A stretch of DNA of 64,000 bases from Bubalus kerabau (taxonomy: Eukaryota > Chordata > Mammalia > Artiodactyla > Bovidae). Shown in pieces: positions 23,589-34,077 of the stretch (within the stretch, counting starts at the first letter, position 1; every line of letters starts with the position of its first letter). A program made the position numbers and the translations under genes. Location of the stretch: the NCBI RefSeq assembly GCF_029407905.1, contig NC_073637.1:53134501-53198500 (forward strand). The letters are read 5' to 3'. The notes below the pieces were generated by a model, which saw only the letters and a list, made by a program, of their open reading frames with translations, had not been told where the DNA came from and ran no database searches.

Positions 23589-24546
23589 AGTTCAGTTCAG
23601 TCTCTCAGTCATGTCCAACTTTTTGCAATCCCATGAACCTCACACACCATGACTCCTTGTCCATCACAAACTCCTGGAGTCCACCCAAACCCATGTCCAT
23701 TGAGTCGGTGATGCCATCCAACCATCTCATCCTCTGTCATCTCCCCTTCTCCTCCTGCCCTCAATCTTTCCCAGCATCAGGGTCTTTTCCAATGAGTCAG
23801 CTCTTCCCATCAGGTGGCCAAAGTTTTGGAGTATTCAGTATTCAGCTCCAACATCCATCCTTTCAATGAACACCCAGGACTGATCTCCTTTAGGATGGAC
23901 TGGTTGGATCTCCTTGCAGTCCAAGGGACTCTCAAGAGTCTTCTCCAACACCACAGTTCAAAAGCATCAATTCTTCAGTGCTCAGCTTTCTTCACAGTCC
24001 AACTCTCACATCCATACATGACCATTGGAAAAACCACAGCCTTGACTAGACAGACATTTGTTGGCAAAGTAATGTCTCTGATTTTTAATATGCTGTCTAG
24101 GTTGCTCATAACTTTCCTTCCAAGGAGTAAGCATCTTTCTTTTAATTTCATGGCTGCAATCACCATCTGCAGTGATTTTGGAACCCAGAAAAATAAAGTC
24201 TGACACTGTTTCCACTCTTTCCCCATCTATTTCCCATGAAGAGATGGGACCCGATGTCATGATCTTAGTTTTCTGAATGTTGAGCTTTAAGCCAACTTTT
24301 TCACTCTCCTCTTTCACTTTCATCAAGAGGTTCTTTAGTTCTTCTTCACTTTCTGCCATAAGGGTGGTGTCATCTGAAAATCTGAGGTTATTGATATTTC
24401 TCCTGGAAATCTTGATTCCAGCTTGTGTTTCTTCCAGCCCAGCATTTCTCTTGATGTACTCTGCATATAAGTTAAATAAGGAGGGTGACAATATACAGCC
24501 TTGATGTACTCCTTTTCCTATTTGGAACCAGTCTGTTGTTCCATGT
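23589..24546 (-). mobile_element. BovB LINE, 5'-truncated
   Basis: Minus-strand BovB 3' part. It starts with the GTTCAGTTCAG terminal repeat and reaches back to the RT palm (antisense of the GTACATGGAACAACAGACTG region). It matches 4800-5742 of the complete copy in reverse. Confidence 0.92.
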
Positions 24547-24572
24547 ACTTCTTTGCTATTTTTATTTCTCAC
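23975..24572 (-). pseudogene. BovB reverse transcriptase C-terminal part, broken
   Basis: Read on the minus strand, the upstream piece (24572 to 24006) carries HGTTDWFQIGKGV and QGCILSPSL, and NNLRFSDDT where the family has YADD, so a catalytic-box residue is changed. It goes out of frame near 24140, and the register then continues in the piece 24226-23975 with LLLGRKVMSNLDSILK. There is no endonuclease domain. It is a dead, truncated copy. Confidence 0.82.
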
Positions 24573-25289
24573 TAATTTATAAAGTTTAATTTTATATCAG
24601 GAATTCTTGCATTTTGAAATGTATATTATAAATATTTTCTATCCTTTTTTTTTCCATTTGTGTCATATACTCCTATAAAAAAGTTTAAATCTTTTCATGG
24701 TGAAAATTTCTATCATGAGTTTTAGATGTTCTGAATAAAGAAAAAGATAAAGCTATAATTAAGAACATAAGTAACTCTACAGTATTTTTTATACTTGTTT
24801 TGTACACATGGAGTTTTCTCTTTTAACCAAACTCCAACTTTTCAGTATAGGACTATGAAAACAACAAAATTCTGTAAAGCATTGATCTTTCAATAAAATA
24901 AATAAAGAAAGAATAAAAAATTAGAGGTTTATATCTAATAACAGAAGATAAGATACAACTTAATATTTAGGGGAAACAACAACCCCTGCAAAGGTTTTAT
25001 CAAGTGACAAAAAAACAAATGGAAGAAAACAAATTAAAAAAAAAGAGAAAGACCAATATGATGTGGGTTATCTCTTTCCTTTGACTAATGTACACAATCT
25101 ATTCTAATATTCCACACCCAAATACACTGGAGTGCCAAACTAAATCTTTTGCTTCTATTTTCTTATTTGATCTTTACTAAATCCTCATTTAGTCTTCATA
25201 GTGATTTGAAGTAGTTATATTAATAATCACAATTCACTGGTGGAAAATCATAATTAGAAAATCCTTTTACATGGTAATAAAGGTGGTGA
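24547..25289. other. AT-rich DNA, no recognised feature
   Basis: About 740 bp with A-rich patches near 24890-24920 and 25005-25045. No gene recognised. Confidence 0.5.
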
Positions 25290-25480
25290 GTAATATATAG
25301 GTTTTAGACTCAAGATATCCTGAAACTGACTGAATCTGCTGAAAAAGATGGTCTGCTGCTGCTGCTGCTGTTAAGTCACTTCAGTCATGTCCGACTCTGT
25401 ATGACCCCATAGACGGCAGCCCACCAGGCTCCCCCATCCCTGGGATTCTCCAGGCAAGAACACTGGAGTGGGTTGCCATT
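25290..25480. repeat. 191-bp inverted repeat, left arm
   Basis: Every base of this arm pairs with 27056-27246 as the reverse complement, with no gap or mismatch. The arm holds 64 bp of flanking DNA (25290-25353), including the SINE's target duplication, and 127 bp of the adjacent Bov-A2 3' portion. Confidence 0.97.
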
Positions 25481-25631
25481 TCCTTCTACAATGCATGAAA
25501 GTGAAAAGTGAAAGTGAAGTCGCTCAGTCGTGTCCGACTCTTAGCGACCACATGGACTACAGCCCACCAGGCCCTCCGTTCATGGGATTTTCCAGGCAAG
25601 AGTACTGGAGTGGGGTGCCATTGCCTTCTCC
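25355..25631 (-). mobile_element. Bov-A2 SINE with exact target duplication
   Basis: A minus-strand dimer with a CTG-triplet tail at its left. The exact 11-mer AAAGATGGTCT at 25344-25354 and 25632-25642 marks its insertion. Its 3' half is part of the left arm of the inverted repeat. Confidence 0.95.
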
Positions 25632-25676
25632 AAAGATGGTCTACCCATGTCCAAATAGAATGAAGAAACTTTCATA

Positions 25677-26538
25677 TCAGTTCAGTCCCTCAGTCGTGTC
25701 CTACTCTTTGCAACCCCATGAATCGCAGCACGCCAGGCCTCCCTGTCCATCACCAACTCCCGGAGTTCACCCAGACTCACGTCTATCAAGTCAGTGATGC
25801 CATCCAGCCATCTCATCCTCTGTCATCCCCTTCTCCTCCTGCCCCCAATCCCTCCCAGCATCAGAGTCTTTTCCAATGAGTCAACTCTTCACATGAGGTG
25901 GCCAAAGTACTGGAGTTTCAGCTTCAGCATCATTCCTTCCAAAGAAATCCCAGGGCTGATCTCCTTCAGAATGGACTGGTTGGATCTCCTTGCAGTCCAA
26001 GGGACTCTCAAGAGTCTTCTCCAACACCACAGTTCAAAAGCATCAATTCTTCGGCACTCAGCCTTCTTCACAGTCCAACTCTCACACCCATACATGACCA
26101 CAGGAAAAACCATAGCCTTGACTAGACGGACCTTTGTTGGCAAAGTCATGTCTCTGCTTTTGAATATGCTATCTAGGTTGGTCATAACTTTCCTTCCAAG
26201 GAGTAAGCATCTTTTAATTTCATGGCTGCAGTCACCATCTGCAGTGATTTTGGAGCCCAGAAAAATAAAGTCTGACACTATTTCCCTGTCTATTTCCCAT
26301 GAAGTGGTGGGACCGGAAGCCATTATCTTCATTTTCTGAATGTTGAGCTTTAAGCCAACTTTTTCACTCTCCACTTTCACTTTCATCAAGAGGCTTTTGA
26401 GTTCCTCCTCACTTTCTGCCATAAGGGTGGTGTCATCTGCATATCTGAGGTTATTGATATTTCTCCCGGCAATCTTGATTCCAGCTTGTGTTTCTTCCAG
26501 TCCAGCGTTTCTCATGATGTACTCTGCATATAAGTTAA
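25677..26538 (-). mobile_element. BovB LINE, 5'-truncated
   Basis: The minus-strand BovB 3' portion, less decayed than most copies here. It starts at the TCAGTTCAG terminal repeat and ends at antisense TGCATATAAGTTAA within the RT palm. Confidence 0.93.
25889..26515 (-). pseudogene. BovB reverse transcriptase fragment, 208 codons open
   Basis: An uninterrupted C-terminal reverse transcriptase fragment: NINNLRYADDTTLM (catalytic YADD box) near its start, then LKLNIQKMKIM, a short in-frame loss (SWEIDREIVSDF in place of the family's longer SWEIDGETVETVSDF), FLGSKITADGD, LLLGRKVMTNLDS and LWCWRRLLRVPW. It lacks the endonuclease and the fingers, so it cannot act as an enzyme. The open frame probably reflects youth rather than selection. 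Confidence 0.88.
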
Positions 26539-26727
26539 TCTTTTAAGCTTACTTTTGCATTTACATGCACAAGTTAATTATGAATTTAAATATGCATTTA
26601 ATAATACAAATTACTAGTTTTTTAAAATATGTGATTCAAATATGAAAAACAAACTGTTATGTTGTAAAATAATTAACACTTTAGAAGTAATAATTAATAA
26701 ATTAATGGAAAACATCAAAGGGATGAA
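26539..26727. other. AT-rich spacer
   Basis: Short AT-rich stretch. Nothing recognised. Confidence 0.4.
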
Positions 26728-26890
26728 TAAGTTAGGAGCTTGGAATTAACTTACACACACTACTCTACATAAAATAGATAATCAACAAGGACTTGCTGTA
26801 TAGCACAATGAACTCAACTCAGTATTATACAATAATCTATATGGGAGAAGAATCTGAAAAGGAATGAATATATGCACATATATATGTACA

Positions 26891-27311
26891 GGGCTTCCCT
26901 GATAGCTCAGACGGTAAAGCGTCTGCCTACAACGCGGGAGACCCAGGCTCAATCCCTGGGTCAAGAAGATCCCCTGGAGAAGGAAATGGCACCCCACTCC
27001 AGTACTCTTGCCCGGAAAATCCCATGGACCAAGGAGCCTGGTAGGCTGGGGTCGCAATGGCAACCCACTCCAGTGTTCTTGCCTGGAGAATCCCAGGGAT
27101 GGGGGAGCCTGGTGGGCTGCCGTCTATGGGGTCATACAGAGTCGGACATGACTGAAGTGACTTAACAGCAGCAGCAGCAGCAGACCATCTTTTTCAGCAG
27201 ATTCAGTCAGTTTCAGGATATCTTGAGTCTAAAACCTATATATTACCAAGGACCAAGGTAGCCTGGGGTCGCAAAGAGTCGGACATGACTGAGTGACTTC
27301 ACTTCACTTCA
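26891..27311 (+). mobile_element. Bov-tA SINE split by an inverted copy
   Basis: The head (GGGCTTCCCTGATAGCTCAG) and body run from 26891 to 27055, and the tail (GCAAAGAGTCGGACATGACT) lies at 27270-27311. Between them sits the right arm of the 191-bp inverted repeat. An imperfect repeat of the host SINE flanks the intruding piece: GGACCAAGG at 27026-27034 and 27250-27258, and GGGGTCGCAA at 27048-27057 and again near 27264-27273. Confidence 0.88.
27056..27246. repeat. 191-bp inverted repeat, right arm
   Basis: The exact reverse complement of 25290-25480. In this direction it reads as the 3' part of a Bov-A2, then its AGC tail, then 64 bp of the non-repetitive DNA that lies beside the Bov-A2 at 25355. 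It sits inside another SINE. Confidence 0.97.
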
Positions 27312-27496
27312 AATATGTATAACTTAATCACTTTGCTGTATACCTGAAACTAATACAACATTGTAAGTCAACTACAGTCTAATAAAAATTGTTAAAAATC
27401 AAACAGATTAAAAAAATGACAAATTTCTGTAAGGAAGATTATGGATATAAATCAATATTCTGTCTAGTTTGGGAGTACTTTGAAGGAAAAGTGGAT

Positions 27497-27567
27497 TCAA
27501 CATCTCTATCTCTATAGTGTTATATCTCTATAGTCAACATCTCTATCTCTATCTCTATAGTGTTAGA
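27497..27567. repeat. 37-bp tandem duplication with CTATCT short repeat
   Basis: Unit 1 at 27497-27533 begins TCAACATCTCTATCTCTATA, and unit 2 at 27534-27567 begins the same way, with one more CTATCT. It is a two-copy minisatellite. Confidence 0.8.
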
Positions 27568-27824
27568 ATTCAGTTAACACACCAAAATTCAGGCTTCCTG
27601 GCTTGTGGGGGCAAATACTATATTTTAAATTTGTGGCAGGCAGGCAGAGACCAACTAGCTCCCAAGAGGAAGATGGAAAGGGATGAGCTGTTGTGTCCTG
27701 TTCAATTCCTCCTTCCAGTATCAGTTTAAGTCACTTCTTCTCTCTTCGAAAGTACCGAGTGGGGCACTGAGAGGGGGCTGGTATGGTAGGTACACTAATG
27801 GAACAAACTCTCAAAAGTAAAGAT

Positions 27825-28838
27825 AGCCTTCAGAATGGGAGAAAATAATAGCAAATGAGGCAACTGACAAACAACTAATCTCAAAAATATACAAGCAACT
27901 CCTGCAGCTCAATTCCAGAAAAATATATGACCCAATCAAAAAATGGGCCAAAGAACTAAAAAGACATTTCTCCAAAGAAGACATACAGATGGCTAACAAA
28001 CACATGAAAAGATGCTCAACATCACTCATTATCAGAGAAATGCAAATCAAAACCACTATGAGGTACCATTTCACGCTAGTCAGAACGGCTGCTACCCAAA
28101 AGTCTACAAGCAATAAATGCTGGAGAGGGTGTGGAGAAAAGGGAACCCTCTTACACTGTTGGTGGGAATACAAACTAGTACAGCCACTATGGAGAACAGT
28201 GTGGAGATTCCTTAAAAAACTGGAAATAGAACTGCTTTATGACCCAGCAATCCCACTGCTGGGCATACACACTGAGGAAACCAGAAGGGAAAGAGACACG
28301 TGTACCCCAGTGTTCATCACAGCACTGTTTATAATAGCCAGGACATGGAAGCAACCTAGATGTCCATCAGCAGATGAATGGATAAGAAAGCTGTGGTACA
28401 TATACACAATGGAGTATTACTCAGCCATTAAAAAGAATACATTTGAATCAGTTCTAATGAGGTGGATGAAACTAGATCCTATTATACAGAGTGAAGTAAG
28501 CCAGAAAGAAAAGCACCAATACAGTATACTAACGCATATATATGGAATTTAGAAAGATGGTAACAATAACCCTGTGTACGAGACAGCAAAAGAGACACTG
28601 ATGTATAGAACAGTCTTTTGGACTCTGTGGGAGAAGGAGAGGGTGGGAAGATTTGGGAGATTGGCATTGAAACATGTATAATATAATATATGAAATGAGT
28701 CGCCAGTCCAGGTTCGATGCACGATACTGGATGCTTGGGGCTGGTGCACTGGGACGACCCAGAGGGATGGTATCGGGAGGGAGGTGGGAGGAGGATTAAG
28801 GATGGGGAACACGTGTATACCTGTGGTGGATTCATGTT
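27825..28838 (+). mobile_element. L1 3' part (ORF2 C-terminus and 3' UTR), no own tail
   Basis: A 5'-truncated ruminant L1 that begins in the ORF2 C-terminal third (AGCCTTCAGAATGGGAGAAA) and continues to the 3' UTR (GACGACCCAGAGGGATGGTA, GTGTATACCTGTGGTGGATT). Compared with the L1 ending at 60680 it stops about 60 bp short of the normal L1 end and has no A-tail there. A different, polyadenylated sequence follows directly. Confidence 0.88.
27826..28552 (+). pseudogene. L1 ORF2 C-terminal fragment
   Basis: The frame gives SFQNGRK-like upstream sequence, then from 27989 a 187-codon open stretch with the conserved C-terminal cysteine region CWRGCGEKGTLLHCWWEYK, PLWRTVWRFLKKLE, YYSAIKKN and the natural stop after ILTHIYGI at 28550-28552. 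There is no endonuclease or reverse transcriptase. Confidence 0.87.
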
Positions 28839-29202
28839 GCAACAAGCATGCACACACATCCTTTAGACCCAATGTGTGCAGTTTGGCTCATCTCATTAAA
28901 GATGTTTGATGTCGTCTCTGGTTAATTTCCTTTTATTTTCCTGCAGACTTTTTCATAGATGCTATTTTCCAAAATCTGTATTTTTTTTCCTGTTTGTTTT
29001 GTTCTGCTGTGAATTGCTTTGCTTTGGTGAACTTGTGCTAGTATACTTAGCTCACAGACGTTTGAGCCATTGTGAATTTTCTTCATCTCCGTAAATAGTT
29101 CATCTGTGTTTCTCCCTAATGACGTTTTATTTTTACCCCCATAAGCAACTGAGGTAGAAAAATAAAATGTTTACCATGGGACAAAAAAAAAAAAAAAAAA
29201 AA
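28839..29202 (+). mobile_element. Polyadenylated non-L1 tail, 3'-UTR-like retrocopy
   Basis: This 344-bp segment is not L1. It ends AATAAAATGTTTACC... (AATAAA at 29161-29166), followed about 16 bases later by an uninterrupted run of 20 A (29183-29202). That is the layout of a reverse-transcribed mRNA 3' end. The source gene was not recognised. An 11-bp near-repeat, AAAAGTAAAGA at 27813-27823 and AAAAGTATAGA at 29199-29209, may be the target-site duplication of the whole L1-plus-tail unit. Confidence 0.65.
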
Positions 29203-29209
29203 GTATAGA

Positions 29210-29446
29210 AGTATCCTCCCAGAACACTTGGGAAAGGTTAAAGGGTAAAAATACTGAGTGAAGAGAGATAGCTCCTTTGACTACCTATACAATTCACCAT
29301 GAGCTACAATTTCTCATTAAAATATTAAATGATACTATTTCACATTGTCATTTCTCCTTGCTCACATAGCAAGAGGGATGGTGACTTTCTAACTGCAGGG
29401 GAAATGTCCTCAACTTTTAAACAGACAATATTTATTACTAAAAAGT
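29210..29446. other. Non-coding spacer
   Basis: Short stretch. No repeat or gene recognised. Confidence 0.4.
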
Positions 29447-29456
29447 ATACTTAAAA

Positions 29457-29767
29457 GTGGGGCTCCCCTGATAGCTCAGCTGGTTAAAGAATCTGCCTGC
29501 AATACAAGAGACCCCAGTTCGATTACTGGGTTAGGAAAAACACCAGTTTTCTTGGGTTTCCCTGGTAGCTCAGTCAGTAAAGGATCTGCCTGCAATGCAG
29601 GCGACCTGGGTTCAATCCCTGGGTTGGGAAGATCCCCTGGAGGAAGGCATAGCAACATAGCAACATACAGGATTCTTACCTGGAGAATTCCATGGACAGA
29701 GGAGTCTGACAGGCCATGGGGTCACAAAGAGTTGGACACGACTGAGTGACTAAGCACAGCACAGCAC
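29457..29767 (+). mobile_element. Dimeric Bov-tA SINE with exact target duplication
   Basis: A first tRNA-like unit (GGCTCCCCTGATAGCTCAGC) is truncated at ...AGTTTTCTT and joined to a second complete unit (GGGTTTCCCTGGTAGCTCAG). The 10-mer ATACTTAAAA at 29447-29456 and 29768-29777 brackets both units together, so the dimer moved as one. Confidence 0.93.
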
Positions 29768-29905
29768 ATACTTAAAAATATAATTTAAAGATCAAGTATA
29801 ATATACTTACTTCTGGTCATGGAGGTTACTGAATGGGAAATATTTTCGATTTTCCTCTTTGCCTCTTCTTTGTGGTCCATATACCTCAATAACTACTCTG
29901 TTGCT

Positions 29906-30031
29906 CCTGCTGCTAAGTCGCTTCAGTTGTGTCCGACTCTGTGTGCCCCATGGACTGCAGCCTACCAGGCTTCTCCATCCATGGGATTCTCCAGGGAAGA
30001 ACACTGGAGTGGGTTGACATTTCCTTCTCCA
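29906..30031 (-). mobile_element. Bov-A monomer with exact target duplication
   Basis: A single minus-strand Bov-A unit (CTGCTGCTAAGTCGCTTCAG to TTTCCTTCTCC). The 11-mer ACTCTGTTGCT at 29895-29905 and 30032-30042 shows it inserted as a monomer or truncated there. Confidence 0.94.
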
Positions 30032-30042
30032 ACTCTGTTGCT

Positions 30043-31572
30043 ACAATTATCAAATCATACCCTCTGGTCTATAAGTATGTCAAATTGAATTGTGTTTTAT
30101 TTATCTTTGTATTTCCTAAACCTAGCAGAGTTGCTAGCCCTTGGTTTTTGTTCAGTAAGTGTCTCTGAAACCAATATTTGAACAGCTAGAATTCTATGTT
30201 CAATTCTAGTTTACCATCAAATACATCCTTTTCAATTTTTAGCTATAAATTTTGTTTTCCTGGATGCTCTAGCAAGATGAAGAATATTCTGAATATTTTG
30301 TGTAATACAGATTGTGGCCAATAAGAGCTTACAAATATATATATAAATATAAAATCTATTTCAATTCCTCTTTGAGATCAATCTTATCTTTAATATACAT
30401 ATATATGTCAAATTAGAAATAACACTGAGCAGAACTTACATTGGCCCTGGTCAGTGAAGCATTATGATTAGCTTGTATTAGTACTGTATTTCTTATGGCT
30501 AATAAATTAGTGACACTGTTTCCTGCCTATATGATTTATATTATAAATTGTGCTTCAGAACTTATAAATGTATACATTACCTATGAATGTCATAAATGCT
30601 CAGTTAGTTAAAATTACAATTTCACACATACAAATTATAAATGAACAATGTGCTACTGACTTACATAATTTTGAATTATTTTTTAAGCCACATTATAGAA
30701 GTAGATTGTCTTATCTAATTTTATGAAAAGTTATTGAAAATATGATATTTCTATGAAGTGAATTTTATATAGCAAAATTATTTTTATTTCTACCATAAAA
30801 CTGAATTATTCAAATATCATAAAATATTTAGCAAACATTTTAGGAAAATACTACTGTTAAAATATTTAGGTATATTTATGTATCATAAGGTCTTTTCAAA
30901 GATCATATGAAATTCTTTCCAAAGCATAAAGTATAGATTTTATTTTCTTGGAAAATATTTAGAGTCATATGAGAACATTATAAATTAGAAATAAAAAATT
31001 AAAATTAGAGACCATAAAAACTACTGTGTTTCACTTCAAACCAAAAAAAAGTCTTTTTCCTTCAACATAATTAATTCCACTGTTTTATAGACTAGTAACA
31101 AAAGTTCCATTTAAACCTTGAAAATATAGCTTTAAATCATGATATAGTCATTTTGTTTATTAATATATGAGAACTGAATTTTAAATACACAGTTGAAACA
31201 TAGAGCAAAATCTTTAGTGAATAAAAGAAGCAATTATATGCTCAGTAACTTGTGAAAAGGGGAATCAAATTGGAAAGGACAGAATCACAGTGAGTTTGCA
31301 GTGAAATCAAAAGCCAGCAGATGGAGCTTTTCAGTTATTGCTATATTATTAAGGCTGCCATCTAAAATATATAGGAAATTTAGAAACTCCACAAATGCTC
31401 ATTTTCAATTAAAATTTCATTCACTACTTATAAAAAAGTAGATAACTTTTAATGAAATAATATTGAAATATCCTTATTTTATTTTATATATTTTAGTTTC
31501 TGTGACGTCTATGAAGCATCACATTGCTGGTTATATAATATAAAGAAATTCTATTTATACTAAAGTCACTTA
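30043..31572. other. 1.5 kb AT-rich DNA, no gene
   Basis: No named repeat, RNA or coding signal recognised. Very AT-rich, with a TA/ATAT patch around 30337-30351. Confidence 0.5.
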
Positions 31573-31778
31573 CTGCTGTTGTTTAGCTGCTAAGTCATGT
31601 CCCACTCTTATGTGACCCCATGGACTGTAGCCCACCAGGCTCCTCTGTCCGTGGGATTCCCAGGCAAGAACACTGGGTGGGTTGCTGTTTCCTTCTCCAT
31701 CTTCCCAACCCAGGTATCAAAACCACATCTCCTGCAACATCAGTCAGGTTCTTTATCACTGAGCTTCCAGGTGAAGCC
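31573..31778 (-). mobile_element. Bov-tA SINE
   Basis: Minus-strand copy with tail (TTTAGCTGCTAAGTCATGTC), body, and a diverged tRNA head ending CTTCCAGGTGAAGCC. Confidence 0.9.
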
Positions 31779-31842
31779 TGCTGCCAATGGTTAATTAACC
31801 ATTTGCCATGGTCTCATTCCTGCCCCCTCTCTGGATGGGCTG

Positions 31843-32114
31843 CTGCTACTGCTAAGTCGCTTCGGTTGTGTCCGACTCTGTGCGACCCCATGGACGGCAG
31901 CCCACCAGGCTCCGCGGTCCCTGGGAGTCTCCAGGCAAGAACACTGGAGTGGGTTGCCATTTCCTTCTCCAATGCAGGAAAGTGAAAAGTGAAAGTGAAG
32001 TCGCTCAGTCGTGTCTGACTCCCCGCGACCCCATGGACTGCAGCCCACCAGGCTCCTCTGTCCATGGGATTCTCCAGGCAAGAGTACTGGAGTGCGGTGC
32101 CATCGCCTTCTCTG
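31843..32114 (-). mobile_element. Bov-A2 SINE with exact target duplication
   Basis: A full minus-strand dimer. The 12-mer CTGGATGGGCTG at 31831-31842 and 32115-32126 flanks it exactly. The copy retains several CpGs (CCGCGGTCC, CCCCGCGACC), consistent with a fairly recent insertion. Confidence 0.96.
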
Positions 32115-32186
32115 CTGGATGGGCTGGTTCTGCCTAAACTGGGATGTATTTCTCTCCCTTCATTGCAGAGGAACCATTCATTTCTC

Positions 32187-32277
32187 ATTCATTCATTCAG
32201 TCTGATCTATCTCCCCCCCCCCTTATCCACTTATTCATTCATTCAGTCTGATCTATCCTCCCCCACTTATCCACTCT
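32187..32277. repeat. 46-bp tandem duplication with C-run
   Basis: Two units, 32187-32232 and 32233-32277, each with ATTCATTCATTCAGTCTGAT, a C-rich run (longer in unit 1) and TTATCCACT. Confidence 0.85.
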
Positions 32278-32742
32278 TCAAGAGATCTAGCAGGTTTTGG
32301 GGCACTCCCTAGAAAAGTTACACTTTATTCTAGTTTTAGTAGACAAGTAACTTCCCCTTGCCCCACTTACTTTCTTAAAACTTTGGAAATATTTTCAGGA
32401 CATCTGGAGTATTTTACAGATAAATAACTTGAAATCTGCTTGGGACCTAATGATTACCTCTGAGAGCTAAGGCACAAATTCATGGTATGTGTTTCCCAGT
32501 TGAGCAAAAGTGATATTAAGATGCTGAGAACTAAAAATGTGATGTAACTTTTTATTTACTTAGCCAATATCTTCTGCAAGAATCATAGCTGGCCAAAGTT
32601 ATAAGCTTAGGCCTTGTGAAAAATTATTGGAAAACTCTGATGTCAGCTGACTACATTCACAGATTATTCTCAGATTTTGACTGAGAGAAAACTTTGATCA
32701 AAATCACTATGTATTTGCTGAAATGTGTTTCTTATATAATCT
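32278..32742. other. Non-coding DNA, no recognised feature
   Basis: About 460 bp. Nothing recognised. Confidence 0.45.
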
Positions 32743-32980
32743 GTTGTTGTTCAATCACTAAAGTTGTGACTGACTTTTTGTGACCCAGTGTACTGCAGCA
32801 CACCAGGCCTCCCTATCTCTCACTACCTCCCAGAATTTGCCCAAGTTCATACCCACTGAGTCGGTGATGCTATCCAACCATCTCATCCTCTGCTGCCCTC
32901 TTCTCCTTTTGCCTTCAGTTTTTCCCAGCATCAGGGTCTTTTCCAATGAATTGGCTGTTTGCATCAGGTGACCAAACTAT
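32743..32980 (-). mobile_element. BovB LINE 3' stub, diverged
   Basis: Antisense BovB 3' end, seen in CAGCACACCAGGCCTCCCTA, GAGTCGGTGATGCTATCCAA and TTCCCAGCATCAGGGTCTTT. Its opening differs from the other stubs (GTTGTTGTTCAATCACTAAA), suggesting an older BovB subfamily. Confidence 0.85.
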
Positions 32981-33004
32981 ATAAAAAAATCTACTTTACC
33001 AAAT

Positions 33005-33262
33005 ATATATGTCCAGCTTTTATGAGGCATAATTGACAGATACAAACTGTATATATTTAAGGCACACAATGTTATGTTCTGATACACCTATATTCTGTGA
33101 AACGTTTACTACAATCAAGCTAATTAACATATTTATCATCTCACATAAATTCCATTATTTTTCAGTGTGATGACAATTCAGATCTACCTTCTTAGCAAAT
33201 TTCATGTATACAATACAGTGTTTCTTAATATAATAAATTTGTTATCATATTTTAACACAGTT
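33005..33262 (-). mobile_element. Older L1 3' UTR, antisense
   Basis: Antisense of an L1M-type 3' UTR, with TTTATGAGGCATAATTGACA, CTGTGAAACGTTTACTACAA and AATTTCATGTATACAATACA blocks. It is comparable with 10150-10385. Confidence 0.7.
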
Positions 33263-33834
33263 TTTCTTTTATATTACTCTGCAGCAATAAATTTCGACTA
33301 GAATTGAGATACTTGCTATATACCTTCTAACAGTTTTATATGCACACACTCTTTCTTTTTCTCTCTTCAATCCTGTCTTTTTTCCCCCACATACTCTGCA
33401 GTACTAGCTTTTGCATTTCCACTTGATTCTGCTTAACGAGTACTTTGTTCTAAATTTTAAAAATTTGCTCACACTCCTTTTTAAGCTAGAAAAGTAATTT
33501 CATTATACTGTTCTTAAAAAGTAGTATCTCAACTACCACTTAATCTTACATAGGCATTAGTATAATTCATGCTGTCTGGATAAACTATTCATATATATGA
33601 ATTAAAGTATTAAACTGATACTTGCAAGCATCACAGAAACTAGCCATTCATTGATATTAATTCATGATGAGTTTATGTGATGTACTAGAAACAACTCAGG
33701 CATTTGAAATTTGAACTCCAATAAAAAAATATAAGCAATGAAATTTACTTCCTCTTTCACAGTACTCACATTTCCAGTGCTAAATAAAGAAAAGTGGCCA
33801 CTAGCTTCTATACTGAACAGTCATGGTCTAGTAT
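33263..33834. other. Non-coding DNA, no recognised feature
   Basis: About 570 bp. A weak resemblance to a MER5-type relic near 33795-33825 (AGTGGCCACTAGCTTCTATA) is noted but not called. Confidence 0.4.
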
Positions 33835-34030
33835 GTAACTGGATTCAATGTCCAGTTTTACCACTAAATGTAATCAGGGGAATATTATTTACTTCTCTAG
33901 ACTTCATTTTCTTCACCTGGAAACAAGGTTGAAAAATATAACTATCTTACAGAAGTTTTGAAAGAGCTAAGAAATATGCAAAGTAAGTATTTGTTACAGG
34001 ATTTGAAATATGAATGGTATTAGGCACTAT
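33835..34030 (+). mobile_element. Possible MIR SINE, diverged
   Basis: The order AATGTCCAGTTTTACCACTA, TTTACTTCTCTAGACTTCAT, TTTTCTTCACCTGGAAACAA, then a GAGCTAAGAAATATGCAAAG tail follows MIR. Divergence is high. Confidence 0.45.
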
Positions 34031-34033
34031 TAA

Positions 34034-34077
34034 AGAAACTAAACACACACACACACACAAAAAGAAACTAAACACAT
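34034..34077. repeat. (CA)n microsatellite in a short duplication
   Basis: AAAGAAACTAAACACA occurs before and after a CA run, so the dinucleotide tract lies inside a small direct duplication. Confidence 0.8.

Larger units (their letters stand above)
26728..27420 (+). mobile_element. L1 3' UTR, split by a SINE
   Basis: The left part (26728-26890) has AATCAACAAGGACTTGCTGT and CTATATGGGAGAAGAATCTG. The right part (27312-27420) has CACTTTGCTGTATACCTGAA, ACATTGTAAGTCAACTACAG and an A-rich end. Both are consecutive parts of a cetartiodactyl L1 3' UTR. The SINE complex at 26891-27311 lies between them. Confidence 0.82.

Noticed and set aside
28482..28872. Two minus-strand open frames over 100 codons
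   Set aside because: Antisense of the L1 3' UTR; the same frames occur opposite 60252-60620.
29553..29640. tRNA-like sequence with A-box and B-box resemblance
   Set aside because: It is the tRNA-derived head of Bov-tA. It cannot form a full cloverleaf with a proper acceptor stem and is continuous with the SINE body.
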